From contig CALMBF010000200.1 in assembly GCA_937860145.1 (NCBI GenBank), positions 1 through 64,000 of the forward strand: a DNA stretch of 64,000 nt, in the 5' to 3' direction. A program made the translations under genes and the position numbers. Below the pieces are notes generated by a model. The model did no database searches. It worked only from the letters and a program-made list of their open reading frames with translations, and was not told the DNA's origin. Positions 13,659 through 23,250 of this stretch are shown here, piece after piece. Each line of letters begins with the position of its first letter. Within the stretch, counting starts at the first letter, position 1. Source of the stretch: an uncultured Geobacter sp. (lineage in GTDB: Bacteria > Desulfobacterota > Desulfuromonadia > Geobacterales > DSM-12255).

Positions 13659-15560
13659 TTATGCCTTGTGGGTCAGCTTGAGAAGCTTGCCGAGCAGTTC
13701 CGACGCCCGGTAGAAGAGGGGCGCGGCGACTGCCACGGGTATCTCCTCCTTCTGTGCCGCCTGGCCGTAGAAGTTGACGCCGAAACCGGACGACAGGCGG
13801 TTGATCCCCGCCAGGTCGCGGTCACCGGTCGATTCGCCGCCTGATACCACGAGCAGCCCTCCCCCGGTCCGGTTGAACGCCGTGATCGCTTTCAGTTCCT
13901 CCTCCCGGAGGGTCACCCCCGGCGGGAAGAAGAGCCAGACCTGGCTCTGCTTCTCCAGCAGGGCGGGGGAGAGTGCCGGCATGGTACTCCTGTTGGCCAG
14001 GACAAGCTTCCGGTCCGCACTGCCGAGGGCCGACAGCGGGGCTTTGTCCAGAAGCCGGTTGTCTCCCGTGGAGAGGTCGTAGACCAGGATGCTCCCCTTG
14101 GTCGTCGCGTTACTGTTCTGTTCGAGCCAGTTGGCGATATTCTCCACGTAGGTGCGGTTGTTCAGCCTGCCGGTGAGGTCGGTCCGGAAGCGTGCCATTC
14201 CTGCGTCGAACACGACCCCCCCCTCTGTACCCAGGTTGTTCGTGTAGGTGGCGACCAGCGGCTTGTCCGCGGGATCCAGCACGATGCGGACATTTTCCCC
14301 CTGTTTCCTGATGATGGCGGCGTTGCCGCCGGCGAGGGCACTGACCCCCTTGAGAATCGCGTTCCCCGTGTCGACCCCGGGGACGAAGAAGAGGATCTGC
14401 AGGCCGTAGGAGACCAACAGGGTGCCGGTGAAGCAGACGGCCATGTAGAGAACGAAAACCTTGCGCTTGAAGATGGTCCAGAACATGACGATGGTCGGGA
14501 TGGCGGTAACCGGTCCGCCGACCATGAAGGCCAGGGCTGCGCCGCTGTCGAGGGTGCCGCCGAGGGAGCTCTTGATGTGGTAGATGATGCTGGAGGCGCT
14601 GAGCTGGTGGAGGAACATGGGGACCGACCCGAGGGTCACCCAGACGATGTTGAGAGCATCCTTCCTGCCGAAGAAACGGTAGATCCAGTCGCCCGGCATG
14701 TACCGCTCAACCACTGCCCCGATGACCACACCGACGATGATGTATTTGCCGACCGGCCAGAGCATCTCCGCCGACTTGGCGAGAAAGATGATGAAGTTGT
14801 TGCTCGTCCGCAGGGCTACGCGGTTGCCGAACTTCTGCTTGCAACCGCACCGCAGCCGTTCGTCCGGGTAGTCCTCGTCGTGGAAATCCCCCCTGACGAT
14901 GGCCCCGTCGATGAAAACCTTTTTCGTCTCGAAACCGTACCGCTTGAGAAAATGGGTCACCAGGCCGGCGAAGATCCCCATGAACAGGGCCGCCAGGGTC
15001 CTGATGACGGTCCACTCCGGCCCCAGGTCGTTGAGGGTGAGGAGGTAGGTCGAGGGGCTCATGAGAGGGGAGGTCACCAGCAGGGACATGACCGGGGCCA
15101 GGGGGATGCCGGCAAAGAGGAGGCTGATGGCGGTGGTCAGGGTGCCGCAGGCACACAGGGGGGTGATGATGCCGATGAAGGAGGCGAGGAGGACGCTCAT
15201 GACGCCGTAACGGCGCAGGGTCGCCTGCAGTTTGACGGCGATCTTGTAGGTGCGGATGTACCCGCCCAGGAGCACGCCGACGATGAAATAGGGGAAGACG
15301 TCCCACAGTTCGGCCAGGATGCCGTGCTTGTCCGTCAGGAGGTCCCAGATTTCCATCCCGACCTGCACCGGGAGCGGGCCCGTCTTGACCCCTTCCCCGC
15401 CGTGGCTGGTCGGCCCGAAGGCCCAGACGTGCCAGACGATGAGGGAGAGGGAGAGGGCGATCATGCTGAACAGGGCGTAGTTGGCTTTTTTCTCGTGGTG
15501 GCCGTGTACCTGACAGGTCTCCGTGGAGGTGGTTTCTGCTGCTGTCGATGTCGTTGCCAC
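13659..15560 (-). CDS. ArsP/DUF318-type permease with a C-terminal soluble domain
   Basis: A 633-residue protein. Residues 30-395 form a polytopic permease of the ArsP_1 (DUF318) family, with the paired motif TPLCACGT (134-141) in the first half and GGPVTAIPT (348-356) in the second. A loop holds another CGC (238-240). Residues 395-633 are soluble and resemble a class I glutamine-amidotransferase-like or DUF4350-like fold (SGGESTGDRDLAGINRL), an unusual addition. Family members export organoarsenicals or transport unknown thiol-reactive substrates. The gene lies upstream of the cupin-PqqD-radical SAM block and 48 bases after the ResB-like gene. The N-terminus is rich in His and Cys (ETCQVHGHH), suggesting metal contact. 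Confidence 0.82.
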   Translation of the reverse strand: MATTSTAAETTSTETCQVHGHHEKKANYALFSMIALSLSLIVWHVWAFGPTSHGGEGVKTGPLPVQVGMEIWDLLTDKHGILAELWDVFPYFIVGVLLGGYIRTYKIAVKLQATLRRYGVMSVLLASFIGIITPLCACGTLTTAISLLFAGIPLAPVMSLLVTSPLMSPSTYLLTLNDLGPEWTVIRTLAALFMGIFAGLVTHFLKRYGFETKKVFIDGAIVRGDFHDEDYPDERLRCGCKQKFGNRVALRTSNNFIIFLAKSAEMLWPVGKYIIVGVVIGAVVERYMPGDWIYRFFGRKDALNIVWVTLGSVPMFLHQLSASSIIYHIKSSLGGTLDSGAALAFMVGGPVTAIPTIVMFWTIFKRKVFVLYMAVCFTGTLLVSYGLQILFFVPGVDTGNAILKGVSALAGGNAAIIRKQGENVRIVLDPADKPLVATYTNNLGTEGGVVFDAGMARFRTDLTGRLNNRTYVENIANWLEQNSNATTKGSILVYDLSTGDNRLLDKAPLSALGSADRKLVLANRSTMPALSPALLEKQSQVWLFFPPGVTLREEELKAITAFNRTGGGLLVVSGGESTGDRDLAGINRLSSGFGVNFYGQAAQKEEIPVAVAAPLFYRASELLGKLLKLTHKA

Positions 15561-15608
15561 GATAACGATTCCTTGTGGTTCAGCCGGTCGGGCTGGTGCT
15601 GTGTGGAG

Positions 15609-16520
15609 CTATTTCCTGAAAAAACGGCGGTACCAGGCGGCCACCGCCCCCAGGGAGAGGATGGTCATGCCGGCGTACACCACGTATTTCCCCGGGTCGC
15701 GGACAATCTGCAGACCGGCATAGGGGCGTTTCTCGTCGTCGAGACTGATCTGGGTGTTGAAAAAATCCAGGCCGTTCCAGTTGAGCGGCCTGTTGACCTC
15801 GGTCGTTCCCGCCATCACTCTGCGGCCGTTTTCCAGCAGTTCCAGGTCGACCCAGAACCTCTTGATGACGGCATCCTTGAAGGCAACCAGTTTGAAGCTG
15901 AAGGGGAAGCCGCTCGGCAGCGTCGTTGCGCCGGACGTGTCGGCTGTCCCCAGGGGGGTGCTCCCCTGGGTGACGGTGAGGGAAACGGTCTCTTTCCAGG
16001 GATCGAACCGGTCCGCCCTGACCGTGTAGTTGTCAAGCCGGAAGCTTTCGCCGGTGCTCAGGGTCTTCAGGGAGTACTTTTCATCCCCCTTCATGACGCC
16101 GATCTGCAGGGGGGTCGGATGAAACTCCGTATGTATCCGTGCTACCCGGATCTCCTTGCCGAACGGTACATCCTTCTGAAGGTCCCACCGGTAGACGTTG
16201 CTCGATGATTCCCCCTCGTAAATGTTGATGGTGGCAACATAGCCGGTGGCGGTCAGAACGCCGCCGGCGAGGACGATCAGGACGCCGGCATGGACGACCA
16301 GGGTCGTTGCCGCCAGGTTGCGCCACCGCCTGATCGTGCATAACGTGAGGTGGAGGCCGAACAGGACCAGCAGCAGGGTGAAGAGGGGGTGGTGGTAGTA
16401 GCCCCGCTGCTCTTTCAGCAGGGTGCCGGGAAGGGCAGCTGCTGCCAGTAACCCGAAGAGGATCAGGGAGAGCTCGGTTGAGGACAACCACTGTATGGCT
16501 TTCTTTCCGGCCGGTTGCAT
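15609..16520 (-). CDS. ResB-like cytochrome c biogenesis family membrane protein
   Basis: This 303-residue protein resembles ResB/CcsB of system II cytochrome c assembly. It has three N-terminal membrane helices (about 10-30, 44-62, 70-92), a long extracytoplasmic beta-rich domain, and a final helix (about 276-294). The segment NRPLNWNGLDFFNTQISLDD is typical of ResB. It is shorter than full ResB and no ResA/CcsA partner lies nearby. Its place between a permease and a solute-binding-like gene suggests it serves this operon rather than general cytochrome assembly. Confidence 0.78.
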   Translation of the reverse strand: MQPAGKKAIQWLSSTELSLILFGLLAAAALPGTLLKEQRGYYHHPLFTLLLVLFGLHLTLCTIRRWRNLAATTLVVHAGVLIVLAGGVLTATGYVATINIYEGESSSNVYRWDLQKDVPFGKEIRVARIHTEFHPTPLQIGVMKGDEKYSLKTLSTGESFRLDNYTVRADRFDPWKETVSLTVTQGSTPLGTADTSGATTLPSGFPFSFKLVAFKDAVIKRFWVDLELLENGRRVMAGTTEVNRPLNWNGLDFFNTQISLDDEKRPYAGLQIVRDPGKYVVYAGMTILSLGAVAAWYRRFFRK

Positions 16521-16541
16521 CAGGTGGAGTTACCGCCTCTT

Positions 16542-17114
16542 CTAGATCAGCTTCTTGGCTTTGAGGAACTCCCTGGCGACTTTCTTGCCGCCGTCGTCAC
16601 CCTTTGCCTTCAGCATCCTGCCATAGGCGGAGTCGGCCGTGATGCCGGAGAGTTTCTGCAGCAGTTTCGGCAGGGCCGGCAGGCTGCTGAGGATTTCACT
16701 GGAGATGACCGGGGCGAGCAGCTGTTGGGAGTTCCCCTGCACCTGGCCGTACGGTTCAAGCCAGATCATGTTGAGACTCCTGCGGTATTCGCTTTTGGCC
16801 GTTTCCAGGGCGGCCTTGCCGGTGGTTCCTCGGGGCTTGCCGATCATGTCCATGGCACGGTCGGTGCTTTCGATGACCATGGCGACTTCCCCTTTTTTCA
16901 CCGAATTGTACAGTTCCTTCTGTCCCTTGAACTTTTCGATCTTGACGGTTGTGCCGGTGCGGGCCGTGATCAGCTGGGAGGTCAGTTCCGCCAGGAGCTG
17001 CTCGTTCGGCGTGTCGATGATGCCGATATGCAGGGTTTTCCCCACACAGGCGTTGAGCGGGGAAACACCGATGGCACAAACTACCAGAAGCAGTGCCCAG
17101 AAGAGTCGTGACAT
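16542..17114 (-). CDS. periplasmic substrate-binding-like protein (OpuAC-like)
   Basis: A 190-residue protein with a signal peptide (about 1-22, ending near NACVG) and a short type II periplasmic-binding-protein fold. HIGIIDTPNEQLLAEL and TDRAMDMIGKPRGT read like part of a glycine-betaine/osmoprotectant binding protein. Only about one lobe and a half is present, shorter than the usual 280 residues. The start at 17114 follows AGGAGG. No ABC permease or ATPase is near, so it is another orphan binding protein. The last helix region, KKVAREFLKAKKLI, is strongly basic. Confidence 0.65.
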   Translation of the reverse strand: MSRLFWALLLVVCAIGVSPLNACVGKTLHIGIIDTPNEQLLAELTSQLITARTGTTVKIEKFKGQKELYNSVKKGEVAMVIESTDRAMDMIGKPRGTTGKAALETAKSEYRRSLNMIWLEPYGQVQGNSQQLLAPVISSEILSSLPALPKLLQKLSGITADSAYGRMLKAKGDDGGKKVAREFLKAKKLI

Positions 17115-17151
17115 GCTGAAACCTCCTGTTGTTGGAGAGCGATTCAAATTC

Positions 17152-17850
17152 CTATTCTACCGGCATTTGCAAATCAATTGCAACCGGTAAATTCCCGGCT
17201 GAGAGCTCTACTTCCCTGATGGGGGCGGTTCCGCCGGGGGTGGGGAAGGTCGTGGCACTCCCCAGGTAATAGTGACCCGGCGGCAGCTTCAGGCGATACC
17301 TGCCCGACTCGTCCGTCCAGGCCGAGATGTACTCGGGGAGTGTGGCCGTCACCATGCCGGTGCGGGCGTAGACGTATGCTCCGGCTACCCGTTTCCCCTC
17401 CCTATCGGTCAGGGTCCCGTTCAGCTCCAGCAGCTCTTCCCGGCTCTTCTCCCTTTTCTGGGCGAGTTCCTGCATGTCGGCCACGACGAAGTCCTGGGCC
17501 AGCTCGGTGTCGCCTTCAGGGGCAATCCTGACCGGCTCGCCCGAGTGCCGGTCTCCCGGCATGAGCGGTCCGAACCGCTCCCCCCTTTTGACCCTGGCCA
17601 CCGCCCAGTAGGTGCCGGCCGGCAGAACCATGCGGTAGGCACCGGTGAGGTCGCTCCTGGGGGAGATGAAGTCTGCCGGACGGCGGGTGTTTTTCGACGC
17701 GTAGAGATAAACTTCCGCGTCGGCCACCGGTTTGCCGTCGAGGGAAGCGATGTTCCCCCGCAGGGTGAAGGTGTCGCCTGCCGTGGCATGGACAGGTCCG
17801 GACAGGGCGGCAAGGGCAGAGAGCAGGAGTGGGGCAAGGGCTTTTTTCAT
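17152..17850 (-). CDS. secreted protein with carboxypeptidase-regulatory-like folds
   Basis: A 232-residue protein with a signal peptide (1-22, ending in VHA). It contains two repeats of the carboxypeptidase regulatory-like / CnaB beta-sandwich: FTLRGNIASLDGKPVADAEVYLY (28-50) and LNGTLTDREGKRVAGAYVYAR (about 143-163), each followed by GxYRxxLPxGxY. These folds bind or present ligands outside the cell. The start codon overlaps the stop of the upstream beta-helix gene (ATGA), so the two are translated together. It lacks catalytic motifs. Confidence 0.8.
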   Translation of the reverse strand: MKKALAPLLLSALAALSGPVHATAGDTFTLRGNIASLDGKPVADAEVYLYASKNTRRPADFISPRSDLTGAYRMVLPAGTYWAVARVKRGERFGPLMPGDRHSGEPVRIAPEGDTELAQDFVVADMQELAQKREKSREELLELNGTLTDREGKRVAGAYVYARTGMVTATLPEYISAWTDESGRYRLKLPPGHYYLGSATTFPTPGGTAPIREVELSAGNLPVAIDLQMPVE

Positions 17851-20321
17851 GGGACACCAGCCTGTTCCAGGGGGAGGGGGGCCGAGCGGAACGGCTCCAG
17901 CAGCACCTTGCCGATACCCTCTTCCTGTCTCCCATCATAGACCGTTTTCAGCGGCTCATCGGTCCCCCACCAGTTATCGGCGGCCCTGATGTCTTCGGTA
18001 TTGAAATCGCCGGAGCGGATGTTGTAGTCGCTGTTGTTACTGAAGTTGTTGTTCCGCACCAGGAGCCCGCCCCCCCGCTCCCGGACGAACAGCCCCACCT
18101 CGTTGCCGGTGATGACATTCTCCTCGATGAGGGCATTCCCCATGTACGCCCTGATGCCGATGCCGTTGTTCCGGAAGACCGACTGCCTGACCGTGACCGG
18201 TCCGCTGCGGAAACGCATGCCGCCGCCGTTGTCCCGGGCCAGGATATGGTCCAGGAGGAGATTGGTGAAATGGCCGTGGACCCCCCAGGTGGCGTACTCG
18301 ATGATCGCATGGGTGATGGTGCTGTCCGTTGCCTGTTCCAGGATGATCTCGTCCCACGCCTCCGGTTTCCGCTCCCCCAGGGAGGTGAAGCGGATCGGCC
18401 TGGCAGCCGTCCCCTCCGCGTTCAGTTTCCCCCGCACGATCATCCCGCTGCCGGGGGTAAAGCGGAGGGTGGTCCCCGGAACGATCGTGAGGGATGACCC
18501 GGGGTTGACCAGTGGGTGGCCGTTGAGCACGACTTCCCCGGACAGGGAGAGCTCTCCGTCGAGGGACTGGAGGGGCCAGGCAAAGGGGAACGGTTTTCCT
18601 GCCGGCGTTTCCGTACGTACCGTCCCCCGGGCGGGGTCGCGGTGTTTGTCGAAAACGACGTCGGCAGGGGTGTCCCCCCCCCACCAGTTGTCACCCGCCT
18701 CGATATCCTCCGCTCCCTCGTGGTCGATGGCATAGAGGCCGTTGGTGCTGATGTTGTTGCCGCTGATGGCGCCGCTGAAGGAGACCACGCCGATACCCCG
18801 CTCACCGTTGGCGGTGATCAGGTTCCCCCGGACAATGGCGCGCGCATCCTGGAGATTCAGCCCGTTGGCACCGTTTCTGCCGAGATAGTTGCCGCTTACC
18901 TCAAGGTTGTCCACGTTGCGCATGGCCAGACCGTTTTCACCGCTGTTGGCGACGACGTTGCCGCTGATCCTGCCGTAGTAGGCGTCCGCGATCATCATGC
19001 CGAACCGGTTGGCGTAGAGCATGTTCCCGCTGGCCGTGGCGTTCCCCTCGCGGATGCGAACGGCTTCCCTCCTGCTGCCGGAGGCACGGTTGTCGGTGAA
19101 GGTCAGGTTGCAGCGGAAGAAATTGACCCCCTGGTGGTTCCCCAGGAGCCGGTTGCCGGTGAAGGCGATGTACGAGTCCCGCCCCTGGACGCCGCTCCTG
19201 TTGGTGATGAACAGCGAGTCCCGGATCTCCACCGTGGATTCCTGGAACTGGATGGCGCGGTAGTTGTTGCGGAAGGTGGAGCCGCTGACGAGCACGGTCG
19301 AGTAGTGGAAGTGGAGGCCCCGGTAGGCATCCTCGATGATGCAGTTTTCGACCAGGTTCTCCGCCCGGTCGCTGTTCATGATGTTGATGGAGTCCCAGTC
19401 ACCCGGCTGGCGGTTCTTCTCCCCCGAGCGGAAGAGTATGGGCGACTGCTTCGTCCCCTTGGCCAGGATGACCCCCTGGACCAGCAGGCCGTTCTCGCCG
19501 ATCCGGTCGTTGTTGCTGTCGGTACGGGTGAATTCGACCACGGTCCCGGGGGCGATGATCAGTCTGCTCCCCTCGGGGATGCGCAGGTTCCCCTCGACAC
19601 GGATGCGACCGCTCCAGAGGGTATCGCCCACAAGCGCCTCGTTCTTGTAGCTCCGGGCGACCGGGGCGGCAGTCTCGGGCGGAGGAGGGGGCGTCGATTC
19701 GGCACCTTTCACCAGGGTCTCCCGCCACAGGTCCTTTTTCCTGTTGGTCTTGATCACGGTCTCGGCCATCGCAGGGTCGTTGCTGTCGATGGTCACCATG
19801 CCGTAATCGTTGCCCGTGATGCTGGTCCTGCTCAGGGATGCCCTGGTCGTGCCGCCGATGAGGGTCAGGGCGTAACGGTTGCCGCTCAGGGTCGAGCCGT
19901 CCAGGCGCAGGACGGCATCGAGGGCATAGATGGCGGATTCGGCGCCGCTGATGATGCAGTTGTCGATCATCGCCTCGCCGCCATCAAGGAGCACGCCGGC
20001 CCACTCCCCACCCGTCTTGCCGTCCTGGGAGAGAAGTCTTACCGGGTTTTCGTGGGTCCCTTCGATTTTGAGCCGGCCGCGGACCGAGATCTCCGTCAGG
20101 GGGGAGATGAACTCGGGGTCGGTCTTGGTGCTCTCCGCCGCAGCTACCTTCACGATGGTGCCGGGGCGGAGCGTCAGGGTGACCCCGGTCGGCACCAGCA
20201 CGTCTTCGCTCAGGGTCACCTCGTCCTGCCAGACGGTGTCGGCGGTGAGCACCGCTGCCCCTGCCGGCGCAGTGAGGAGGAGTGAGACGAGTATGAGGAG
20301 AAAGGGGAGAAGTCCGTGCAT
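17847..20321 (-). CDS. large secreted right-handed beta-helix protein (NosD-like)
   Basis: An 824-residue exported protein; the signal peptide is about 1-22. It consists of three parallel beta-helix blocks (roughly 25-200, 230-575 and 590-800), each opened by a near-identical entry such as VPTGVTLTLRPGTIVKV or IPEGSRLIIAPGTVVEF. Many turns read GNxxxxN, as in NosD and pectate-lyase-like folds. The motif DNWWG occurs near the end of the second and third blocks. NosD helps copper-site assembly in nitrous oxide reductase, but no nos genes are here. It is the first gene of the long minus-strand run, coupled to the next secreted protein. Confidence 0.82.
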   Translation of the reverse strand: MHGLLPFLLILVSLLLTAPAGAAVLTADTVWQDEVTLSEDVLVPTGVTLTLRPGTIVKVAAAESTKTDPEFISPLTEISVRGRLKIEGTHENPVRLLSQDGKTGGEWAGVLLDGGEAMIDNCIISGAESAIYALDAVLRLDGSTLSGNRYALTLIGGTTRASLSRTSITGNDYGMVTIDSNDPAMAETVIKTNRKKDLWRETLVKGAESTPPPPPETAAPVARSYKNEALVGDTLWSGRIRVEGNLRIPEGSRLIIAPGTVVEFTRTDSNNDRIGENGLLVQGVILAKGTKQSPILFRSGEKNRQPGDWDSINIMNSDRAENLVENCIIEDAYRGLHFHYSTVLVSGSTFRNNYRAIQFQESTVEIRDSLFITNRSGVQGRDSYIAFTGNRLLGNHQGVNFFRCNLTFTDNRASGSRREAVRIREGNATASGNMLYANRFGMMIADAYYGRISGNVVANSGENGLAMRNVDNLEVSGNYLGRNGANGLNLQDARAIVRGNLITANGERGIGVVSFSGAISGNNISTNGLYAIDHEGAEDIEAGDNWWGGDTPADVVFDKHRDPARGTVRTETPAGKPFPFAWPLQSLDGELSLSGEVVLNGHPLVNPGSSLTIVPGTTLRFTPGSGMIVRGKLNAEGTAARPIRFTSLGERKPEAWDEIILEQATDSTITHAIIEYATWGVHGHFTNLLLDHILARDNGGGMRFRSGPVTVRQSVFRNNGIGIRAYMGNALIEENVITGNEVGLFVRERGGGLLVRNNNFSNNSDYNIRSGDFNTEDIRAADNWWGTDEPLKTVYDGRQEEGIGKVLLEPFRSAPLPLEQAGVP

Positions 20322-20556
20322 GATATCCCGGGAATTCGCATGGTTGAAAGCAGGTTTTAATCATACACCAAGGGGTAGGATAAAATAAACCTTATATTGT
20401 CGGCAGGAGAAGGGCTGAACGGGAAGCCCCTCTGCTGGTCAAGCATTGTGCACGAACCCCGCGGGAAGTGACATAAACAGGCAGGGTTTTGTGGCAGGAC
20501 CCTTGGCCGGGGGGCGTTTCGTCTGTGTGGTCGTGTGATATCGACAGGTTACCTTG

Positions 20557-20572
20557 TGGCACGCCTTGTGCT
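20557..20572 (+). promoter_or_regulatory. sigma-54 promoter of nifV
   Basis: TGGCACG-CCTT-GTGCT at 20557-20572 matches the -24/-12 consensus (TGGCACG-N4-TTGCW) in all the -24 bases and in the GC of -12. It lies about 92 bases before nifV. No NifA site (TGT-N10-ACA) was seen upstream, which fits Geobacter, where the GnfM type of activator is used. Confidence 0.75.
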
Positions 20573-20606
20573 AGACGTGTGACCATACGAGAACAGAACT
20601 CTGCGG

Positions 20607-20645
20607 CAACGGCGCCCCGGGGGGGGAGATCCCTTCGGGGCGTTG
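20607..20645 (+). promoter_or_regulatory. leader hairpin of nifV, possible attenuator
   Basis: CAACGGCGCCCCG (20607-20619) can pair with CGGGGCGTTG (20636-20645), leaving a two-base bulge, and an inner GGG/CCC step is possible. It sits between the sigma-54 promoter and nifV and is followed by TTGTG rather than a clean T-run. It may be a weak terminator or simply leader structure. It ends 19 bases before the nifV start. Confidence 0.35.
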
Positions 20646-20664
20646 TTGTGCAAAGGGGGCGAAG

Positions 20665-21816
20665 ATGACAGCGACGAATCGGGAACGGGTGATTATCGAC
20701 GACACCACCCTGCGTGACGGGGAGCAGACGGCCGGGGTGGTCTTCAGCCGGGGGGAGAAGCTGGCCATTGCCCGGATGCTGGACGCCATGGGGGTCCATG
20801 AGCTGGAGTGCGGCATTCCCGCCATGGGGGCGGAGGAGCAGGATTCCATCCGTTCCCTGGTCGAGCTGGGGCTGAATGCCCGCCTCATCACCTGGAACCG
20901 GGCGGTTCCGGCGGATATCCGGGCCAGCATCGACTGCGGCGTCGGGGCGGTTGATATCTCCCTTTCCGTCTCCGACATCATGATCGAGCGCAAGCTGGGG
21001 AAGAGCCGGGGGTGGGTGAAGGCGCAGCTGAAGGCGGCCCTTGCCTTTGCCAAGCGGCACGGCCTCTATGTCTCCGTGGGTGGGGAGGACTCCAGTCGGG
21101 CGGACACCGGGTTCCTCCTGGAGTTGATGGCCATCGCCCGGGACGAGGGGGGGGACCGGTTCCGTTTCTGCGATACCTTGGGGATCCTCGACCCCTTTAC
21201 CCTGTACGATAGGGTTGCCGCCCTCCGCCAGGGGGTGCCGGAGCTGGAGGTCGAGGTGCACACCCACAACGACCTGGGGATGGCCACGGCCAATGCCCTC
21301 GCGGGGGTGCGGGCCGGCGCCCGTTTCGTGAACACCACGGTCAACGGGCTGGGGGAGCGGGCGGGCAACGCTCCCCTGGAGGAGGTGGTCATGGGGCTGA
21401 AACTCGCCTGCGGCATCGATACCGGCATCGACACCCACCGCTTCCGGGAGATATCCCGCCTGGTCGGCAAGGCAGCCGGACGGCCGGTACCGGAGTGGAA
21501 GGCGGTGGTGGGGGAGAAGGTCTTTTCCCACGAGTCGGGGCTCCACGCCGACGGCGTGCTCAAGGACCCGGCCAATTACGAGGGGTTCGACCCGGCGGAG
21601 GTGGGGCTGACCCGTCACCTGGTGGTGGGGAAACATTCCGGCGCCCACGGGCTGATGGAGCGCTACCTGAGCATGGGGCTCCCGGTCAGCCGTCCCCGGG
21701 CGGAGCAACTGCTGGTCCAGGTGCGGGCCATTGCCCAGCGGAACAAGCGCCCCTTAAGCGACGGCGAACTGACCAGGCTCTACTTCCTCACGGATCGGCT
21801 CTCCACCGCGGCCTGA
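20665..21816 (+). CDS. nifV: homocitrate synthase
   Basis: A 383-residue enzyme that condenses acetyl-CoA with 2-oxoglutarate to make homocitrate, the organic ligand of the FeMo cofactor. It belongs to the LeuA/HCS family: DTTLRDGEQTAGV (12-24), VHTHNDLGMATANALAG, NTTVNGLGERAGNAPLEE and the HESGLHADG segment. NifV is favoured over isopropylmalate synthase because of length, the AGV after EQT and the nif setting. It has its own sigma-54 promoter and lies 288 bases upstream of nifH. The short spacing from promoter to gene includes a hairpin. Confidence 0.92.
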   Translation: MTATNRERVIIDDTTLRDGEQTAGVVFSRGEKLAIARMLDAMGVHELECGIPAMGAEEQDSIRSLVELGLNARLITWNRAVPADIRASIDCGVGAVDISLSVSDIMIERKLGKSRGWVKAQLKAALAFAKRHGLYVSVGGEDSSRADTGFLLELMAIARDEGGDRFRFCDTLGILDPFTLYDRVAALRQGVPELEVEVHTHNDLGMATANALAGVRAGARFVNTTVNGLGERAGNAPLEEVVMGLKLACGIDTGIDTHRFREISRLVGKAAGRPVPEWKAVVGEKVFSHESGLHADGVLKDPANYEGFDPAEVGLTRHLVVGKHSGAHGLMERYLSMGLPVSRPRAEQLLVQVRAIAQRNKRPLSDGELTRLYFLTDRLSTAA

Positions 21817-21900
21817 CCGGGAGATGTGCTGAACAATAAAGCGGCTGCTGCTTCCCTTGAGGGCAGCGTGAGAGCGGTCGGGAGGTTTAAAGTTACGTGA

Positions 21901-22971
<1,071 letters not shown>

Positions 22972-22972
22972 T

Positions 22973-23091
22973 GACGAACGCTTTTGCGCCATCTCGGCGC
23001 CGTCCTGCGGGGCGTCCTTGTGCGGCGTAGCGCTGCTACGCCTCCGCGGCGCTCCTCGGTCGACACCGACCTGGCATCAAAATCGTTCGCC
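22973..23091. repeat. palindromic repeat, family A, copy 1 (nifH-nifD gap)
   Basis: About 119 bases that form an imperfect palindrome. The outer arms (GACGAACGCTTTTG at 22973 and its inverted partner ending 23091) and the centre GGCGTAGCGCTGCTACGCC (23024-23042) are symmetric. The same core recurs in the five other copies listed here. It starts two bases after the nifH stop. Confidence 0.8.
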
Positions 23092-23116
23092 AGTTGGTTT
23101 TAAAAACGACCTGACG

Positions 23117-23233
23117 GGTTCGCAAAAAGCTCCAGGCGCAAGGCGCACGAGGACCGGGGGGCGAGGCGTAGCAGCGCTACGTTGAGCCTCACGGCCCGGA
23201 GGGCAACGCCGCGGATGGACTTTTGGCGGAGCC
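23117..23233. repeat. palindromic repeat, family A, copy 2, inverted (nifH-nifD gap)
   Basis: About 117 bases with end arms at 23117-23133 and 23217-23233 and the core GTAGCAGCGCTAC (23169-23181), which is the reverse complement of the copy 1 core. The arms differ from copy 1, so it is a subtype. Copies 1 and 2 face each other, like a paired REP element, and copy 2 ends 17 bases before nifD. Confidence 0.7.
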
Positions 23234-23250
23234 GCAAAACGGAGACAGAT

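Noticed and set aside
20391-20664. NifA upstream activator sites for nifV and nifH
   Set aside because: No TGT-N10-ACA was found upstream of either sigma-54 promoter.
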